Below are positions 51,270 to 64,000 of a stretch of 64,000 nt of DNA, in pieces (the first letter of the stretch is position 1; each line of letters opens with the position of its first letter). A program made the position numbers and the translations under genes. The stretch covers positions 1,488,001-1,552,000 of the forward strand of contig CM034113.1 in assembly GCA_019914945.1 (NCBI GenBank), read 5' to 3'. This DNA is from Typha latifolia (taxonomy: Eukaryota; Streptophyta; Magnoliopsida; Poales; Typhaceae). A model generated the notes under the pieces. That model saw only the letters and a program-made list of their open reading frames with translations, had not been told where the DNA came from and did not search any database.

Positions 51270-52591
51270 GATTTTGTCGGAAAACAACATTATATTTGTT
51301 CCCTTAGCTGTTGACCACCAGATCAAGATCACTCCCACCGATCTTTTTAAGTCGATGTGCATATTCCCCGTCTCCCCGAGTCAACCCCAAACGAATATAA
51401 TAATAATAAATCGATGTCACCCAAGGCTTTTTCACACACCCAGCCGTAAAGCTCGAATAAAGTCACCCTCGCGAATTCCAAGATCGGGACCCACCACCCC
51501 CCAACAAAAGAAGAAATAACTTTTTATTAACTCCGCCACCCTCCAACCCGCACCTGCCTACTTGACCCACGACCGCACCTACTTGCCCTCCGGTGGGGGG
51601 CCCGCCCCCTCCCTCCCTCACTGGGTTTGACGGAGTCAAGTCGAGAGAGCGGTGCGGGAGAGGGACTCCGCAGCCGCGCGCCGTATCTGGATCGCACGCG
51701 TGGCGCTTCGTCGTCGTGCTTCTTTTCCTCACGTGGGACCCACGTGCGTCCGGGCCACCGCACGCGTGGCTCGCAACCCTCATCCCCGTTCCCACCTCTC
51801 TCGTCCCGCCACGTTTCCCCTGTCCTCCGGATCTGTTCCGTTATCCTGATTGCACCTATTGTCGCCGCCCAAATCATACGGATGATTGGATGAAGAGTAA
51901 GGAGACCTCGAAGGAGGTGATCTTACGCACCCCCGCGGGTAACTAGAACGAGGTTTAGCACTGCATCATATTGAAAATAAAAGCAGGGAGATGTTAGAGA
52001 CTAGATGCTCTGCAGCCAAAGGATGCAGGAAAGTTTTACATCATATCTGTAATCCAATAAAATACCTCCTTGTAACCAACTATACAAGCTCCTGCTCCGT
52101 CCAAAGCGGACGATCACCGACATATATCAAGCCGTATTACGTGTACTCAAAATTTCCTCCAAAATAACTTGATTCGCAGAAAATCCGACGTGGAATTTTG
52201 AGAAGCACACGTCTGACAAAGAAGAGATTGATAAATATACTATCTATCGAGGACACGTGGGATTCCAGCACAGTTGAGAGATTATCGGGGGGTATTATTG
52301 GGTACGCTTGGTAGTTAGGATAATAAAATTTAGTTATTATTCGCTGTTGGGGTTCGCTCGCGCGGGTGAAAAGGGGGAACAAAAACGACTGGTGGAGGTA
52401 GCGGATGGCTGGTGCTTATTCTTCTTCTTCTCTCTCTCCTCGTTTGTGGAGAAGAGAGCTCGGGTTCTCCTTCTCTTCCTCTTTATCGCTACCGTTCCTT
52501 CTTCGTTTCAATACCAAACCCTCGCCCTCGAGCGCGATCGCCGACGCCGGGATTCAACGGTGATGGGAGCGCCGGCTCCGCGGACCCGGTG
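51270..52591 (+). promoter_or_regulatory. GC-rich upstream region of the CCCH zinc-finger gene
   Basis: From about 51460 to 51920 the DNA is strikingly GC-rich and CpG-rich compared with the 10 kb before it. It has several ACGT cores and CGCGTGG words. It overlaps long chance ORFs on both strands that have no recognisable domains. CT-rich leader-like text at 52410-52510 precedes the start codon at 52592. I read this as promoter plus 5' UTR. No clear TATA box was found. Confidence 0.5.
51730..51746. promoter_or_regulatory. Palindromic double G-box/ABRE
   Basis: CACGTGGGACCCACGTG is a 17-bp palindrome except for its central base and contains two CACGTG G-boxes (ABRE-type). Flanking copies of acgcgtgg occur at 51697-51704 and 51762-51769 (CAMTA/CE3-like). 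bZIP or bHLH binding is plausible from motif knowledge only. It is about 850 bp upstream of the CCCH start codon. Confidence 0.45.
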
Positions 52592-55500
52592 ATGTCGTTG
52601 TCGGCGGCCACTGGGAGGGAAGTGAGCAGCGGTGTGGCGACTGAGGGGTCCGCGTTGTCCGGTATGAGGCAGGGGGGTGATGAAGGTGAGGGATTAGGGT
52701 TTATCTTCTTTCTTTTTTCCTTGATTTTGGGTTCTGACTACTGTAGCAATGCTGGGACTGTCTTAGCGTTCTTTGAGGTAGGGTTTCTTATAATGGATTT
52801 GGCGTCGCCATTGTTGGAATTCATATGTTTTAGGTTGGTTAAATGGGGTGCGGTATACGCAGTTTGCTGTGGGGAAACTGAATTTTGTGCCAAAAAGGGA
52901 TGTTTTTGACCGAGTTTTCTTGTTATTCTTTGCTATTTTGTGCTAATTTCTGGTCCTTCTTCACCTATCTCTGTCAGTTTTCTTTAGATGTATCAATGTT
53001 GGTTCGTTATCTTGTTCTTGTTCTGATGGATTGGGAATTAAGCTAACAATTTATTGATGGTGTTACGACTGTCGGAATTTATGTTTTACCTTCTCCTTTT
53101 GTTTAGTAATATCCAATTCAATTTGCCAAATTTGCTTTCTTTTTATCTCTCTTTCTTTTATTTTCTTTTCCTCATTTTTTGTTGAATGGACTAAAGGAAG
53201 TTTTATCTGGATCTGATAGCAGAAGCAATGTGGGAACTAAACTTAAGAGGAGGACACGAGTCGATGGAATCCGGACCTTATCCCGAGCGTCCAGGAGAGC
53301 CGGAGTGTACCTATTACATTAGAACTGGGGTCTGTAGATTTGGGATGACGTGCAAATTTAATCACCCTCCAGATAGGACGCTGGTAATTTAATGTGGTTC
53401 ATTTACTTAAATGTTCTTTGAAAGCTATATGCTCTCTCTAGTAATAGTATCATCTTGCTTTTGTCTTTTGCTCAGTCTCCTTCTGTTTATATCATGAACT
53501 TGTCATTTAGCTTATTTTGTTTTCTCCATTTGTGTGCATGTAAATGTGTCTGAGTTGTCTTATTATGCAAATTATAGAGATCCCATTCCCAGCTTCTAAA
53601 TCAACAGCTGCTTCCCAATAGCTCTAAAGTTTCCTTTAGTTGGAACCAGCTGCCAGCAACACTTTCCAAACTGCTGGGAGTATGTGGAACACCTTTACTA
53701 TTGTGATGTAGTTACAATTTTGCTAACTTTTGGTACAGGACCGCAAGCAGTTTATTCCTACTTCCAGAGCTCAAAAGTTAAACTGTAACAAGCAGAAAGC
53801 TTTCCAGTCATCCTGAAAGGATGGTGTCCTCACAATGTTTATCTTTATCGTTTTCAAAATTACTTGGCGATCCTTTTGTGGGACATCTATATTAATATGT
53901 AGTACCTATCTTGTATGGCTCCTTTAAAACTTCTTCCTGCTTTTATATGCTTATTACAATGATCTTATGTAAGGTTTCTGTTGCTCCTTTTAATTGTTAG
54001 GCTCTCTCTGCTGCAAGAATTAAGGGAGGGTATCCTGAAAGAATTGGCCAACCCGAATGTCAGGTGAATCCTTGATTTCTCTTAACCCCTTTTGAAAGAG
54101 GTTAATCTATTTTTCCCCTTCTGTTTCTATGTGTTTGAACATGTGGCATTTTTGAGGGATTATTTTGACAATTTATCATTAATGAACTGAATGGATGTTG
54201 ATTGTTTGTGCAGAAGATATTTGGGTCTCAACTTCAGTTGTGTATAGCTTAGATTCTTTGTGCATGTACTTGTCATATTTAGCATACACACTGGATTTGC
54301 AGTCAGATGTGTCAAATGTTACCAACTACATATAGGCATTATTGCTTTTTTTTTTTTTTTTATCAATCTTTCAAGGAGAAAAGATTGATGGTTATTAGGT
54401 CAGTAGATGACTATAGATTTAATTTTCTACTTTAGTTACTTACATAAATAATTTTAATGGGAATTTTTTTTTATAATTTTTGGTGCAATTGTACATCAGC
54501 TCACACTTGAAAACTTGTTTCAGAACCAACGGAAAGGGATTACCTTCCATAAGGGGGAAGTTTTCCCCTTGACTGATTGCAAGAAGCCGAATCTGGCAAA
54601 ATGTGCATCAAAATAATTGAAGCATATCTATGAATGGTCAAAAGTATAGTCATTCAGAAGCAAATGTAGCAAAAATGCATGATATTTACTTGAAAGTATG
54701 TCAAAAATGAAAGTAGATTAGCGACCTGCATTATATCTGAGATAGAACTGTAAATCCTTAAAATCTCTTCACTTTCATCTTGTCAAGCAGAAAATAAGAC
54801 AAGGGACTTTCTAAATCATAGTTATTGTTGCTATGGTATTACTCATGAGATTTAGATTTGGACACAGTTAATCCATAAGATGATGATCCCCGAACTACCA
54901 TATATCATGAAAGGATCCTTATCACCTAAATAGTGAAATGAAAGGTACTAGTTGTTCAATTTGACTGATCTTTGTAGGGCTCTCAGCCTCTGATTACTAA
55001 TGGAAATGATAACTTCCTTTTGCAAAATTATTCCAGTTTTATCCTCATTTTTGTTTGGAAAACCAGATGCATGAAAGTACTAGTACTTTTGGATATACTA
55101 TGATTCCTATCAGTACTGTGCTAAATAAGGAAATTAATATGGACATGCCTAGACTTCAACATGCTGTCCTTCTTTAAGTCACTAGTTTACATAATACAAC
55201 ACATAATGCTATGTGTTTATCGTCATGTACAAGGATGGTAATCCTTGCTCTTGGACCTTCTACAATTTTTGAGTATTCTCTCCTAATCCATAAAACTTGA
55301 AAAATAAATGGAGAAATGCAATTGAAGTTTGTTTAACTAGGATACCGAGAGAGATTATGTATATATGGTTTTGCATACTTTGTGTTGTCCTTTATAGGTA
55401 GGTATGGGCTGATGCAGGCACAAATCTAAGTGGGCCTCTTACTAACGAGGAATTTACTCCAAGAAAATTGTCCAACTAAATATTTTTAAAGTTCGAAATC

Positions 55501-57907
55501 TTACATCTAGTTGTCAGTCATAAGATTAACTTTCTGGTGGAAAAGTGGAAATGAATAATAATGAACAATCGAACTTCAACTTAAATTATTGACCATATGA
55601 ATTTGATATGAAGGATCCAAGTATCATGCTTTACTTTGACTAATCAAATGATTCCAAAGAATTGATAATGTTCTGAAGTCATATCCATCTATTAAATCTC
55701 TCACGAGAAGCACTAGAGCATCAATACTTATGTTTGTAATGTTAGCATGAGATTTATGACGATGAAGCAACTTGCTGCAATTTGGAGCGGATTGACTGGC
55801 AAATGTGTGAAGCATATTCATAATTTTCCAAAATTAATTAGTTTGTTACTTTGTTTTGGTTAATATATTGATTGATTCAAATATGATTTCTTGTGCATTT
55901 TATGATTTTTTTAATTTCATTTTTCTACTATTATGATATTATATGTTCTATCTTTTTTACTCTTTTTGAAATTTTTAGGCCTATAATGGTTATATAGAAT
56001 TAGCCTAGCTAGTTATTATGGATGGGCCTAACTTGGCTCACCCAAGAACCGATTTGGCTCGGGTCAACTCAGTTATGGCTTGGTTGCCAAATTTCCCATT
56101 TGATTTTAGTTGAGCATTTAAGATCAGCAGAGAAGAATTATTATAAGGACTTCTTCTAGCTATTACATTTTTGACGTGGAACTAAGGAACTTGCAAAGCA
56201 GAAACTTTACTTGATAATGCTAATGTGGAGATTCAAATATTAGGATCTTCTATAGGAGAGCTCTAACTACCTACATGGCTTCTGGTTGGAAAAAAATTGT
56301 CTAAATTATGTATATATTTATATTATACAAACATTTATCGAGCTCAAGCTCATCTCATTTATTAGGCAAGTAAGCTTGAATTGAGCTAGAAGCGAGCCCA
56401 TCTCAAGATAGCTTGTGAGGTAACGAGCTTATTTGACACCCCTATATGTGATAGGTCAAGAGACTCTTAGATCTTTGAGATTTCATTAACGTTTTAGTGT
56501 TTTTTTATATAGGTCTTTTGTGAGATTTTGAATTTTCTAATGGGTAGTTACAGAATGGCCATTTTGAAGGTTTCATGTAGATGAGGGGATCAAAATGTTA
56601 CAAAAATTAAATAAGGGGATGTTTGTGAAAATGGTCAATAGTTCGGGGGGGTGTCGAGGTAATTCTCCATTTGCTATCATTCTAATTTCTAACAAGTTAC
56701 GCACATGGTCATGTGTAGACTAAATGGGAGCATGCTATGTAAGTGAAGATTGATTCTGTGACATGCTGTTCTTCTCTCTTCTTACTTGTGCTCTAAGATT
56801 TCTTTCTTTCCCCCATTGCTTTCAAGCCAGTAAAAGCTCCCTCTCCTACGATCTTGTTCCTGATAAAGTATTCTGTAATCCCTTTTTCGCTATCAGTTCT
56901 AGTCACTCTACTTCATGATCCTAACCTTGGGTTAAACATGGTTACTTACCTCCTCAGCTCTGTCTAGTCTGCTAGTTCTTTTATTGCATTCACTCTTATG
57001 TTTATATGTCCTAATTTTGCAGATATTGATTTATATTAATTCAACATCAATAGTATGATCCATGATAAGTTTTAAAGCTCTGTGCAAGTGTGCAACATAA
57101 ATTGTCCCTAGTTTTACCTGCATATGTTATATTCTTATGTTGTTTGTGCTCAAAAAGTTTATCCCTGATTACAGCATCAAATTGTATGCTCTGTTCATTC
57201 GTCCATGGGCTGGAAGGACCGCTTTCTGACGTACCACTATTCTATATTCTGCAGTACTTCTTGAAGACTGGAACGTGCAAATTTGGAGCTACATGCAAAT
57301 TTCACCACCCTAAAGATAAGGCTGGTATTGCTGGGCAAGTGCAGTTGAACATTTTAGGCTATCCACTTCGACCGGTTTGTGCTTAATATTGCTTTGAAAT
57401 TTACTTTTCCAGTCTTCTCCATTGGGCATTTTCTAGTTCTAGTTATTATCAATGACCACTGTACATATTTGTTTGTTGTTCTGCTTTTAGATGTAAACTT
57501 CTGTACTGTTAGTTACTTGAGTTTATTATTGCAGAATGAGAAGGAATGTGCATATTATTTAAGAACCGGCCAGTGCAAGTTTGGAAACACATGTAAATAT
57601 CACCACCCACAACCATCTACTGCAATGGTAAGTGTGCGTGGGTCTTCTGCTTATCCTCCAGTGCAGTCTGCTACATCCCCTAGTCAACGGCCTTATCCAG
57701 GAAGCTCAACAAACTGGCCCTTTTCAAGAGCTTCCTTTATTTCAAGTCCTCGGTGGCAAGGTCCTTCAAGCTATGCACAACTGATTCTTCCTCAAGGATT
57801 AGTTCAAATTCCTGGGTGGAATCCATACCATGTAAGTTCTTATATACCTCTTCTTTTGTTCTGTTGATACAAAAGAAGGAAGAAATCCTGAATTTTTTAT
57901 AATAGAA

Positions 57908-57953
<46 letters not shown>

Positions 57954-60900
57954 AGTTTCCCTGATATTAGCTTCTTATATTTTATGTGCCTTTGTATGGG
58001 GGTATTTGCATAGAAAAACTCTTTAGTTTTCAAAATAGCAAAAACGGGTCCTTTTATAAATTATGTGCATTTTATTATAAAAAGATATGCATCTAGTATA
58101 AAAACTGATCGCACTCAGTTTCAATTGCCCAATCTTATTATTATTAAAACCTATAAGCTTTTTTCTACAAATAGCCTCTTTCTAGGCTAATATGATATGC
58201 ATGTATTGTTTTCCCCTTAGCACTCTTACCGATAGTGGTACGGCTATGGCATGATCCCCTTAGCACTCTTGCTAATAGTCTTTTGTAAACACAGGACATG
58301 GAGTTCCATGAAGAACTCATATTCTTATAGACTTATGCATGGTACTCTTGCTTTTACCATTATCATTTTCCTACTTGTCCAACCTTTTGAGAATTGGTTA
58401 GGTTCAATATTTATGTTCTTTGCAACATATCATTTGGTTGTTGCCCTTATCTGCTGGTCTCTTTAATGTTCTTTCCCAAGTAGTAAGTCTAATCCATTTC
58501 AATCTTCAATTAGGTTCACCCTATGATTATGTTCCTTCAGGATCTTTTGATGATTTTCTAGTCCACATACTGTATTGTTAGTTGCAGCTAATTATTTGAT
58601 TCTATGTGATAATTTTCTGTAATTGGAGTCAGAATACTTCATCAAAGAGCATTACCAACTCTTTGAACTTCCATTTTTTAAGTCAAAGATGTGAACTTTG
58701 TGTTGTATGGTTAATCTGGTGTTATTGAGTCTTCCAGTAGTACTTGATCAAGATTGTATATCTCAGATTCATTTTAGAGTTACCTAAACATTGGGATTTT
58801 TTGTTCAATTTTCTTGTCTTTTAGGTGGTTTAATTTAATCTCAAAATTATACAGCCCAGAATAAAAAGATCACAATTTTTCAAGGATCTGAGATAATGAA
58901 TTATATAGGGCATATGGCATAATATTTCCCCATTTGTTATTGTTTTTAGGAATTATTGGGATCCCAGGAACGCTGTCTGAGAAGGAAAATAAATAGCAGT
59001 CAATTAGGTGCTCTCTCCTTTTCCACTGTTATATAATCTTTGTTAAGCAATGAGATGCCTATATTTATTGGGTCTTTGTTGGCATTTAGTATTTCTAGCA
59101 GAACACATTCAAACTGTATAGTACAATAGTAATACATGTATAATACAATATATTTATTGGGTCTTTATAGCTTTATAATATCATGTAGTGACTGATACTA
59201 CTGATTCTCAATGTCTCTTTGAAATTGTTATTGCTGCTCCTTATGCTGGTTCTTGAATGATACACTTGCAGTAACTATTATTCATACTAATCTATCATCT
59301 GTTGCGGTAGACTTTGATGATGTAATGCAAAACTCTTGTATTGATATTCATGTCCTCTTCAGGGACAATTGGGTTCTTCATCTCCAGAGGGGCAGCAACA
59401 AACGCCTGGGACTTCTCAGTATTATGGTCTCTCTCGCCAGAATGAAACACCAGGTGTAGGTGCTCAGGAGGTGTTTTCTTCTTATCAATCAGGTTCTGTG
59501 CCTATGGGGGTCTATGCAGTGCAGAGAGAGAACATATTTCCTGAGAGACCTGACCAACCTGAATGTCAGTTCTACATGAAGACTGGAGACTGCAAATTTG
59601 GTGCTGTTTGCAGGTTTCATCATCCAAAGGAGAGATTAATGCCTATTCCAGATTGTGCACTGAGTCCATTAGGCCTTCCATTACGTCCTGTAAGTTTATC
59701 ATTATATGCTTAAACTTTCCTTCTGGGCTGATTAAAGATTGGAAAAAAAAATTTAAAGAGAAGTAGAGAACCCCTTAACAAAGTCACAATTATCAGTTTT
59801 ATGACATTCATCAGCTGCCTCTGTTCCCTGTCTGCTTGGTTATCTCTAGTGCAATGACATGCTGCTTGCATTTATCAGAGATATCAAAAACTATTTGGAG
59901 GTATAGGTGAATATTGAATTTTGGAGTAAATGCTTTTTGAATAATTGGTGGCACTTGTTTGTACAGATACTTTGTGGTATTTCAAATCCAATCTCTTGTA
60001 TGATTGTATCTGAAATTGGAATTTTTCATTGTTGTAGTTTTTTCTCTTTAAGCCAAGTATTGTAAGAGATGCGATGATGGGCAAACTATACTAAACAATG
60101 AAGCATGTAGATTTATCTCTGTGCAGTTCTATAAGACTTGAAATTATGACCAACTTCCTAAGAAATCACATATGATTTAAGCACGTGCTTGATCAAGACA
60201 TGTACATCCAGCAGTCCAGGCAATTTATATTGCGGACATTCAATTTCTTCTTCATGATGACTGCACTTTCTTCATATTCATAGTATCCTGTGAATTATGA
60301 CAAAAGATTTTAGTAGTAAGTGATTTGGGCCAATTTTCATACTTTCCCTTGTGTCTTACTTGCTGGTATACTTAGCTTATCATAATTTAGTTATTTGCAG
60401 TAACATTGATAAAATATTATGCTATAATTTGTTGATTGCTCTGTCCAATTTTTGGTAGTTATCATTTGTTTTGCTAAAGCTGATTGCTGCAAGTTCTCCT
60501 CTTGAGTTATATCTCTTCTCTGTCCACTCCTTCACATTAATGAACCATGTTTAGTTTCAAAGGAAACTTGTTTGGGCAAGTGAAAAATGTTCTCTTATTC
60601 TGATTCTTATTTAACTAAATTATATTGTTTTCCATTGCAGCAACCAAGTGCTCTTTTGTCCTATATGCAAAAACTTACATGTATAGAAGTTAGCTTCACA
60701 AATATCTCAATCTTAAGTCGCCTTAACTGTCTACTATCATGCATGCAATATTTTGATTAGGATGCATATTCTCTTTTCTTTTGTTCTTTTGCATCACCCA
60801 CATTATACACAAGTGCAGAGATGTTATTTTATTGAAGTAGGTGCCTTAAGAGGAAGGGGAAGGCCAAAACTGATGTGGGAGGAAGCATAAGAAAAGACTT

Positions 60901-62681
60901 GAGAAACTTAATTTGGAAAGAATCTTATGAAGCAGAGCTAAATGAAAGAGAAGGATTCATACCCAAATAGTTGTGATTATCTGTTTATTGTTGTTACAGT
61001 CGTAGCTAGCCAGAGTTGTATGATGTTCCGTATCTTTCTTTCACTCTTGTTGTTTCATGACTTGTAGGTTCTATGCTTGTCTTCACCTGAATTAATAATA
61101 TTCATCTCTTTTAACTCCAGTTTTATATTGGTGGTTACATGCCCTGATCATTAGAATTAGGACATTCTATCCTATTGATGAAGAAAGGATTTATTGGCCA
61201 GGAAAAGCTTATAAGGGATATTCTATCAGTGTAGTTGTTCAGAATCATGATTTGCTCATTTATCAAGTAGTTTGTGGTAAATTATGATTAAAGTGAATAA
61301 CGAAATCACAAATTTGGAGTCAGTCATTAGTGTAAATTCTAATTATTTACCTCATGCAGGATTTTGATACTTCTTTTGCAGTAATTTTTGTGTGGATACA
61401 AATTTCTATTTTCTATATTGTGCAACGATGGCTATTTTGGGATCTACAACCTTTGAGGAGAAAATTGATTGAAAACATATCTACACAATGTCTTTTTTGT
61501 CAAGAATATTTGTAGCTCTTTGGCTAGAATTGATAGATTCATTTTAATCTTATTTTGCACTAGTAATATCTAGCCAATGTGCAATAGAAAAGGTATTTCT
61601 TATAGTCCTGTTTCAAATAAATTGATTTCCTGGCAATGTAATATTTGTGCAAGTAAAATTTGAAATAATAGATAAGTGTATAAGCTTTAAGATATGTGGT
61701 TGAACACCTAAGCATGATTAAGACCAAGTTATGCATTTTCTGTGTGTGGACACATCTATAGTACCTTCTTGTTAGTCTTGCTGGTCTGAACTTCAACCTT
61801 ACATAAAGGGATCTCATGGAGGTTCTGTAACAGTTTCTGGATCAAGTTACCCAGGGAACAAAATTCAAATGCATCCATCGAGAAATGTGTCCTCTTTCTT
61901 TCATTTGCATAGCAATTTAGTAATTTATTTGATTACCATTCACCGTTACCATGTCGATTATCCCTTTACATAATACCCATTGTTTTCCTATTATTGCTTC
62001 TTTCTTGATGTTGCATGTGATCCAAATAAGATGAAAGAAATGAGTTTACTTGTTCCAACTTATATGTAAAGCATGACAAGATATAAAAGATTAAGGATCA
62101 AAGATTTGGAAAACTTGTAAAACGATATATGTGAATTTTACATTCTATTTTTAATTTTTAGGCTTCTCTCATTATTCTTATCTTTTGATAAATGATGCAA
62201 TCTATTTGCGCATATTCTTTACTGTTTTTTCAATCAAAATCATTGGTCACTTATTATGATATTTATGAGAGTAATGCCCATTACCTTTACTTTGTGTCAT
62301 TTTCTGTTGTGATGATGCTGCTTGTAAGTTGTAACTGCTGTTTTCTTCCGGCAGGGTGAACCCTTATGTGTCTTCTATTCTCGTTATGGTATATGCAAGT
62401 TTGGTCCTAATTGCAAATTTGATCATCCAATGGGAACTTTTGCATATGGTCTTTCAACGTCGTCCACCACTGAGGTTCCAACTGTTCGTCATCTATTAGG
62501 ATCTTCATCAGGGCCTCCTACTTTGACATTGCCATCAGAAGGCCGTGTTGATACTATCACGGGAAAGTCCAGACGGCTTTCTCTGTCAGACTCTCGGCAA
62601 ATATCTTCTGGTGATGAAAGTATCGATATAGAGGCATCACAGACCTCTTCCAGCATTGGGCAAGTTTCTTCTTTTTCTTAA
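52592..62681 (+). CDS. CCCH-type zinc-finger protein with five fingers (ZFN-like)
   Basis: Plant five-finger CCCH (ZFN-like) proteins bind RNA or DNA, usually in the nucleus. Exons: 52592-52685, 53223-53383, 54001-54063, 57255-57374, 57535-57831, 59363-59689, 62355-62681; 1389 nt, 462 residues, all junctions in phase, TAA at 62679-62681. Five C-X8-C-X5-C-X3-H fingers are complete: [80 protein letters not shown] and [20 protein letters not shown]. Fingers 1-2 are preceded by [11 protein letters not shown] and [10 protein letters not shown] motifs. Linkers are Pro/Ser/Gln-rich, and the C-terminal ~85 residues are Ser-rich. The start at MSLSAATG follows family usage. The frame stays open upstream to an ATG at 52412, but that extension looks like leader. 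Intron 3 (3.2 kb) and intron 6 carry transposon debris. Confidence 0.95.
55990..56430. repeat. Degenerate gagctc-word repeat in CCCH intron 3
   Basis: Contains gatttggctcgggtc, gagctcaagctcatctc and agctagaagcgagccc words, resembling the stretches at 9960-10520 and 49790-50000. The ends are undefined. Further right, 56560-56680 has a text (aaataaggggatgtttgtgaaaat) faintly like the right arm of the TIR family at 10563. Confidence 0.25.
57911..57950. repeat. (AT)20 microsatellite in CCCH intron 5
   Basis: Uninterrupted run of twenty AT dinucleotides about 80 bp after the donor of exon 5. Confidence 0.95.
60850..60972 (+). mobile_element. RTE-type LINE 3' fragment in CCCH intron 6
   Basis: Plus-strand translation gives [13 protein letters not shown], a stop, EKT, then a degenerate tail ending near ATACCCAAATAG. 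The RGRGRPK.TW.E...KDL motif is the C-terminal end of plant RTE-type LINE ORFs. Stops show it is inactive. Confidence 0.6.
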
Positions 62682-63440
62682 GTCCATTTGGAGAAAGAAC
62701 TTATCTGTAAATGGAGTTTCAAGTGCTGGGGGTATACAGTGTTACCCATTGCGAGCTAGATTTTTTTTTCCCTCCAAAACTGATCCTTTGGCGGCAGGTT
62801 CATGATTTTCTATCTTCAGTTCTTGATCTTGTAAATCTGCATCACAAACTCAATTAGGAGTCAGAAATTCTTGCTCTCTCAAAGCCCATATCTCTCATTT
62901 ATGGGCAACTTACCTTATTTATGCTTCTTATATTAAACAATTCCCTCCCTGGTGGTCTCCTTCAAATCTCCCAATAGTAATGTCCTGTAATATCCTGGTC
63001 TGTCTATTCTGGCCTTCCTTGTTACTTGCCATTGTTGTCTAGTAGTCTCTTGATCTCTCCCCTTTCTGTCAGTTCTTTTATAAATCCTCTTCCTTTCCCC
63101 TTCCTAGTGCTGTATACAATTCCACAAGGCATCTCCATATTCAAAGTCTACATGTGGAAGACAGCAAAGTGAATAAACTGGCGGTATCAAGATACTGGAA
63201 TCTTGACTTGCAGCCAGTCATCAGAAGATTGTCCTTTTCCTGCTTTAGATTTTTCCAATGTGATTGACTGGAAAAAAAGACATGGAAATACATGCTGGAA
63301 TGTTGGTTTTAGACGAAAAAATTGAAGTTCTGATTATGGCCCCTTCTGCCAGTTATTGGAAATACAGAATCAGTCGTAAGACTGGAAAAATTCTGTTGCA
63401 GCTAAAGCCCTTCGCTTGCAATGATTGTGTTGACAGATCA
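62682..63440 (+). other. CCCH gene 3' UTR and flank
   Basis: Sequence after the stop is T- and CT-rich and is probably 3' UTR for the first few hundred bases. A short open frame at 63264-63506 has no recognisable domain and overlaps a repeat, so I do not call it a gene. Confidence 0.5.
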
Positions 63441-64000
63441 GGAAGCCATTATAGCAGGTGCCACGATAATGTAACAGTCTGTTGGTTCTCTTTACTTGGT
63501 GAATAAATTGTATCAGATAAAAAGTGTTCAACGTGACATGCATTAATCTTCATGTATGATCCAGCTGTTTTTACACATGCTCAAAATTTCAGGAAAAAAA
63601 ATCAGGTACCATGTTTAATGTATCAGTCTGTTGCAATTATTTGCTAATGTTTGGAAGTCATTGTTGCAGATGCCATGCAGTATGTTAACTTCCTTGATGA
63701 ATAAGTTGTATCATATTATAATCTGCTCAATGTGACATGTGCATTAATTTTTTTAAGCATGACCCAGTCTCTTCTTTTTTTCCCTATTAACGTGCAATAT
63801 TCAAAAACAATTTGATAGTGAGCTGTCTTTTGTTCCACTGTTTTAATTAGAACATGTAATCAATAGTAATGAGATCTTAATTGGAGGAAATGGAAGCTTA
63901 GATATGCCTTGCAGTTATTTGCTAATGTTTTGGAAGTCATCGTAGCAGGTACCATGTTAAATTGTAACATTTATTTGGTTCTCTTTACATGGTGATGAGT
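63441..64000 (+). repeat. Degenerate tandem repeat, three units, cut by the window end
   Basis: Units starting ggaagccattatagcagg (63441), ggaagtcattgttgcaga (63653) and ggaagtcatcgtagcagg (63932) each continue into gttctctttac/cttccttgatgaataa-type text and tgacatg.cattaat. Spacings are 212 and 279 bp. Units 2 and 3 are also preceded by the same tatttgctaatgttt. The array may continue beyond the window. Confidence 0.6.

Noticed and set aside
51463..51946. Several long ORFs on both strands
   Set aside because: They arise from a GC-rich, stop-poor promoter region; none has a recognisable domain and they overlap in all frames.
52412..52591. N-terminal extension of the CCCH protein from an ATG at 52412
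   Set aside because: The frame is open, but the sequence is CT-rich leader-like, encodes a Ser/Leu run unlike the family, and the known family start pattern fits the ATG at 52592.
63264..63506. 80-codon ORF downstream of the CCCH gene
   Set aside because: No domain, overlaps the tandem repeat, and follows a 3' UTR-like region.

Overview
The window is nuclear DNA of a flowering plant. The genes have many introns, some very long, separated by AT-rich DNA full of degraded transposons. All recognised products are plant proteins (photosystem I PsaL, a GASA/snakin peptide, a PFA-DSP phosphatase). The psaL second exon is strongly GC-rich while neighbouring exons are not, a contrast usual in monocots. 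I therefore favour a monocot, as an inference; the species cannot be read from this.

Seven genes lie in strictly alternating orientation. (1) 1-4784, +: eIF3 subunit h, 5' end outside the window. (2) 7129-8414, -: psaL. (3) 11557-14970, +: atypical dual-specificity phosphatase of the PFA-DSP type. (4) 15132-16312, -: GASA/snakin secreted Cys-rich peptide. (5) 19977-31677, +: a small unidentified protein (about 135 aa) pieced together here from seven phase-consistent exons, with an 8.7-kb intron full of transposon debris. (6) 32822-41079, -: GDT1/TMEM165-family Mn/Ca transporter, PML3-like. (7) 52592-62681, +: CCCH zinc-finger protein with five C-X8-C-X5-C-X3-H fingers. All exon boundaries were read by eye from GT/AG sites, reading phase and family similarity.

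Between and inside the genes are several mobile elements with visible structure: a TIR element with a 6-bp target duplication (21883-22460), a PIF/Harbinger-like element flanked by TTA with a transposase remnant (48120-49067), a short two-LTR retroelement inside a GDT1-like intron (38175-39601), RTE- and L1-type LINE fragments in introns, a GC-rich TIR element (24700-25273), and a two-copy non-autonomous TIR family (10563-10996 and 17792-18498). The 11.5 kb between genes 6 and 7 has no convincing gene and ends in a GC-rich, ACGT-motif-rich region upstream of the CCCH gene.

The genes are unrelated housekeeping, chloroplast, signalling and secretory functions. Nothing suggests a cluster acting together. 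The least explained item is gene 5. No CRISPR array, rRNA gene, convincing tRNA gene or viral gene was seen.
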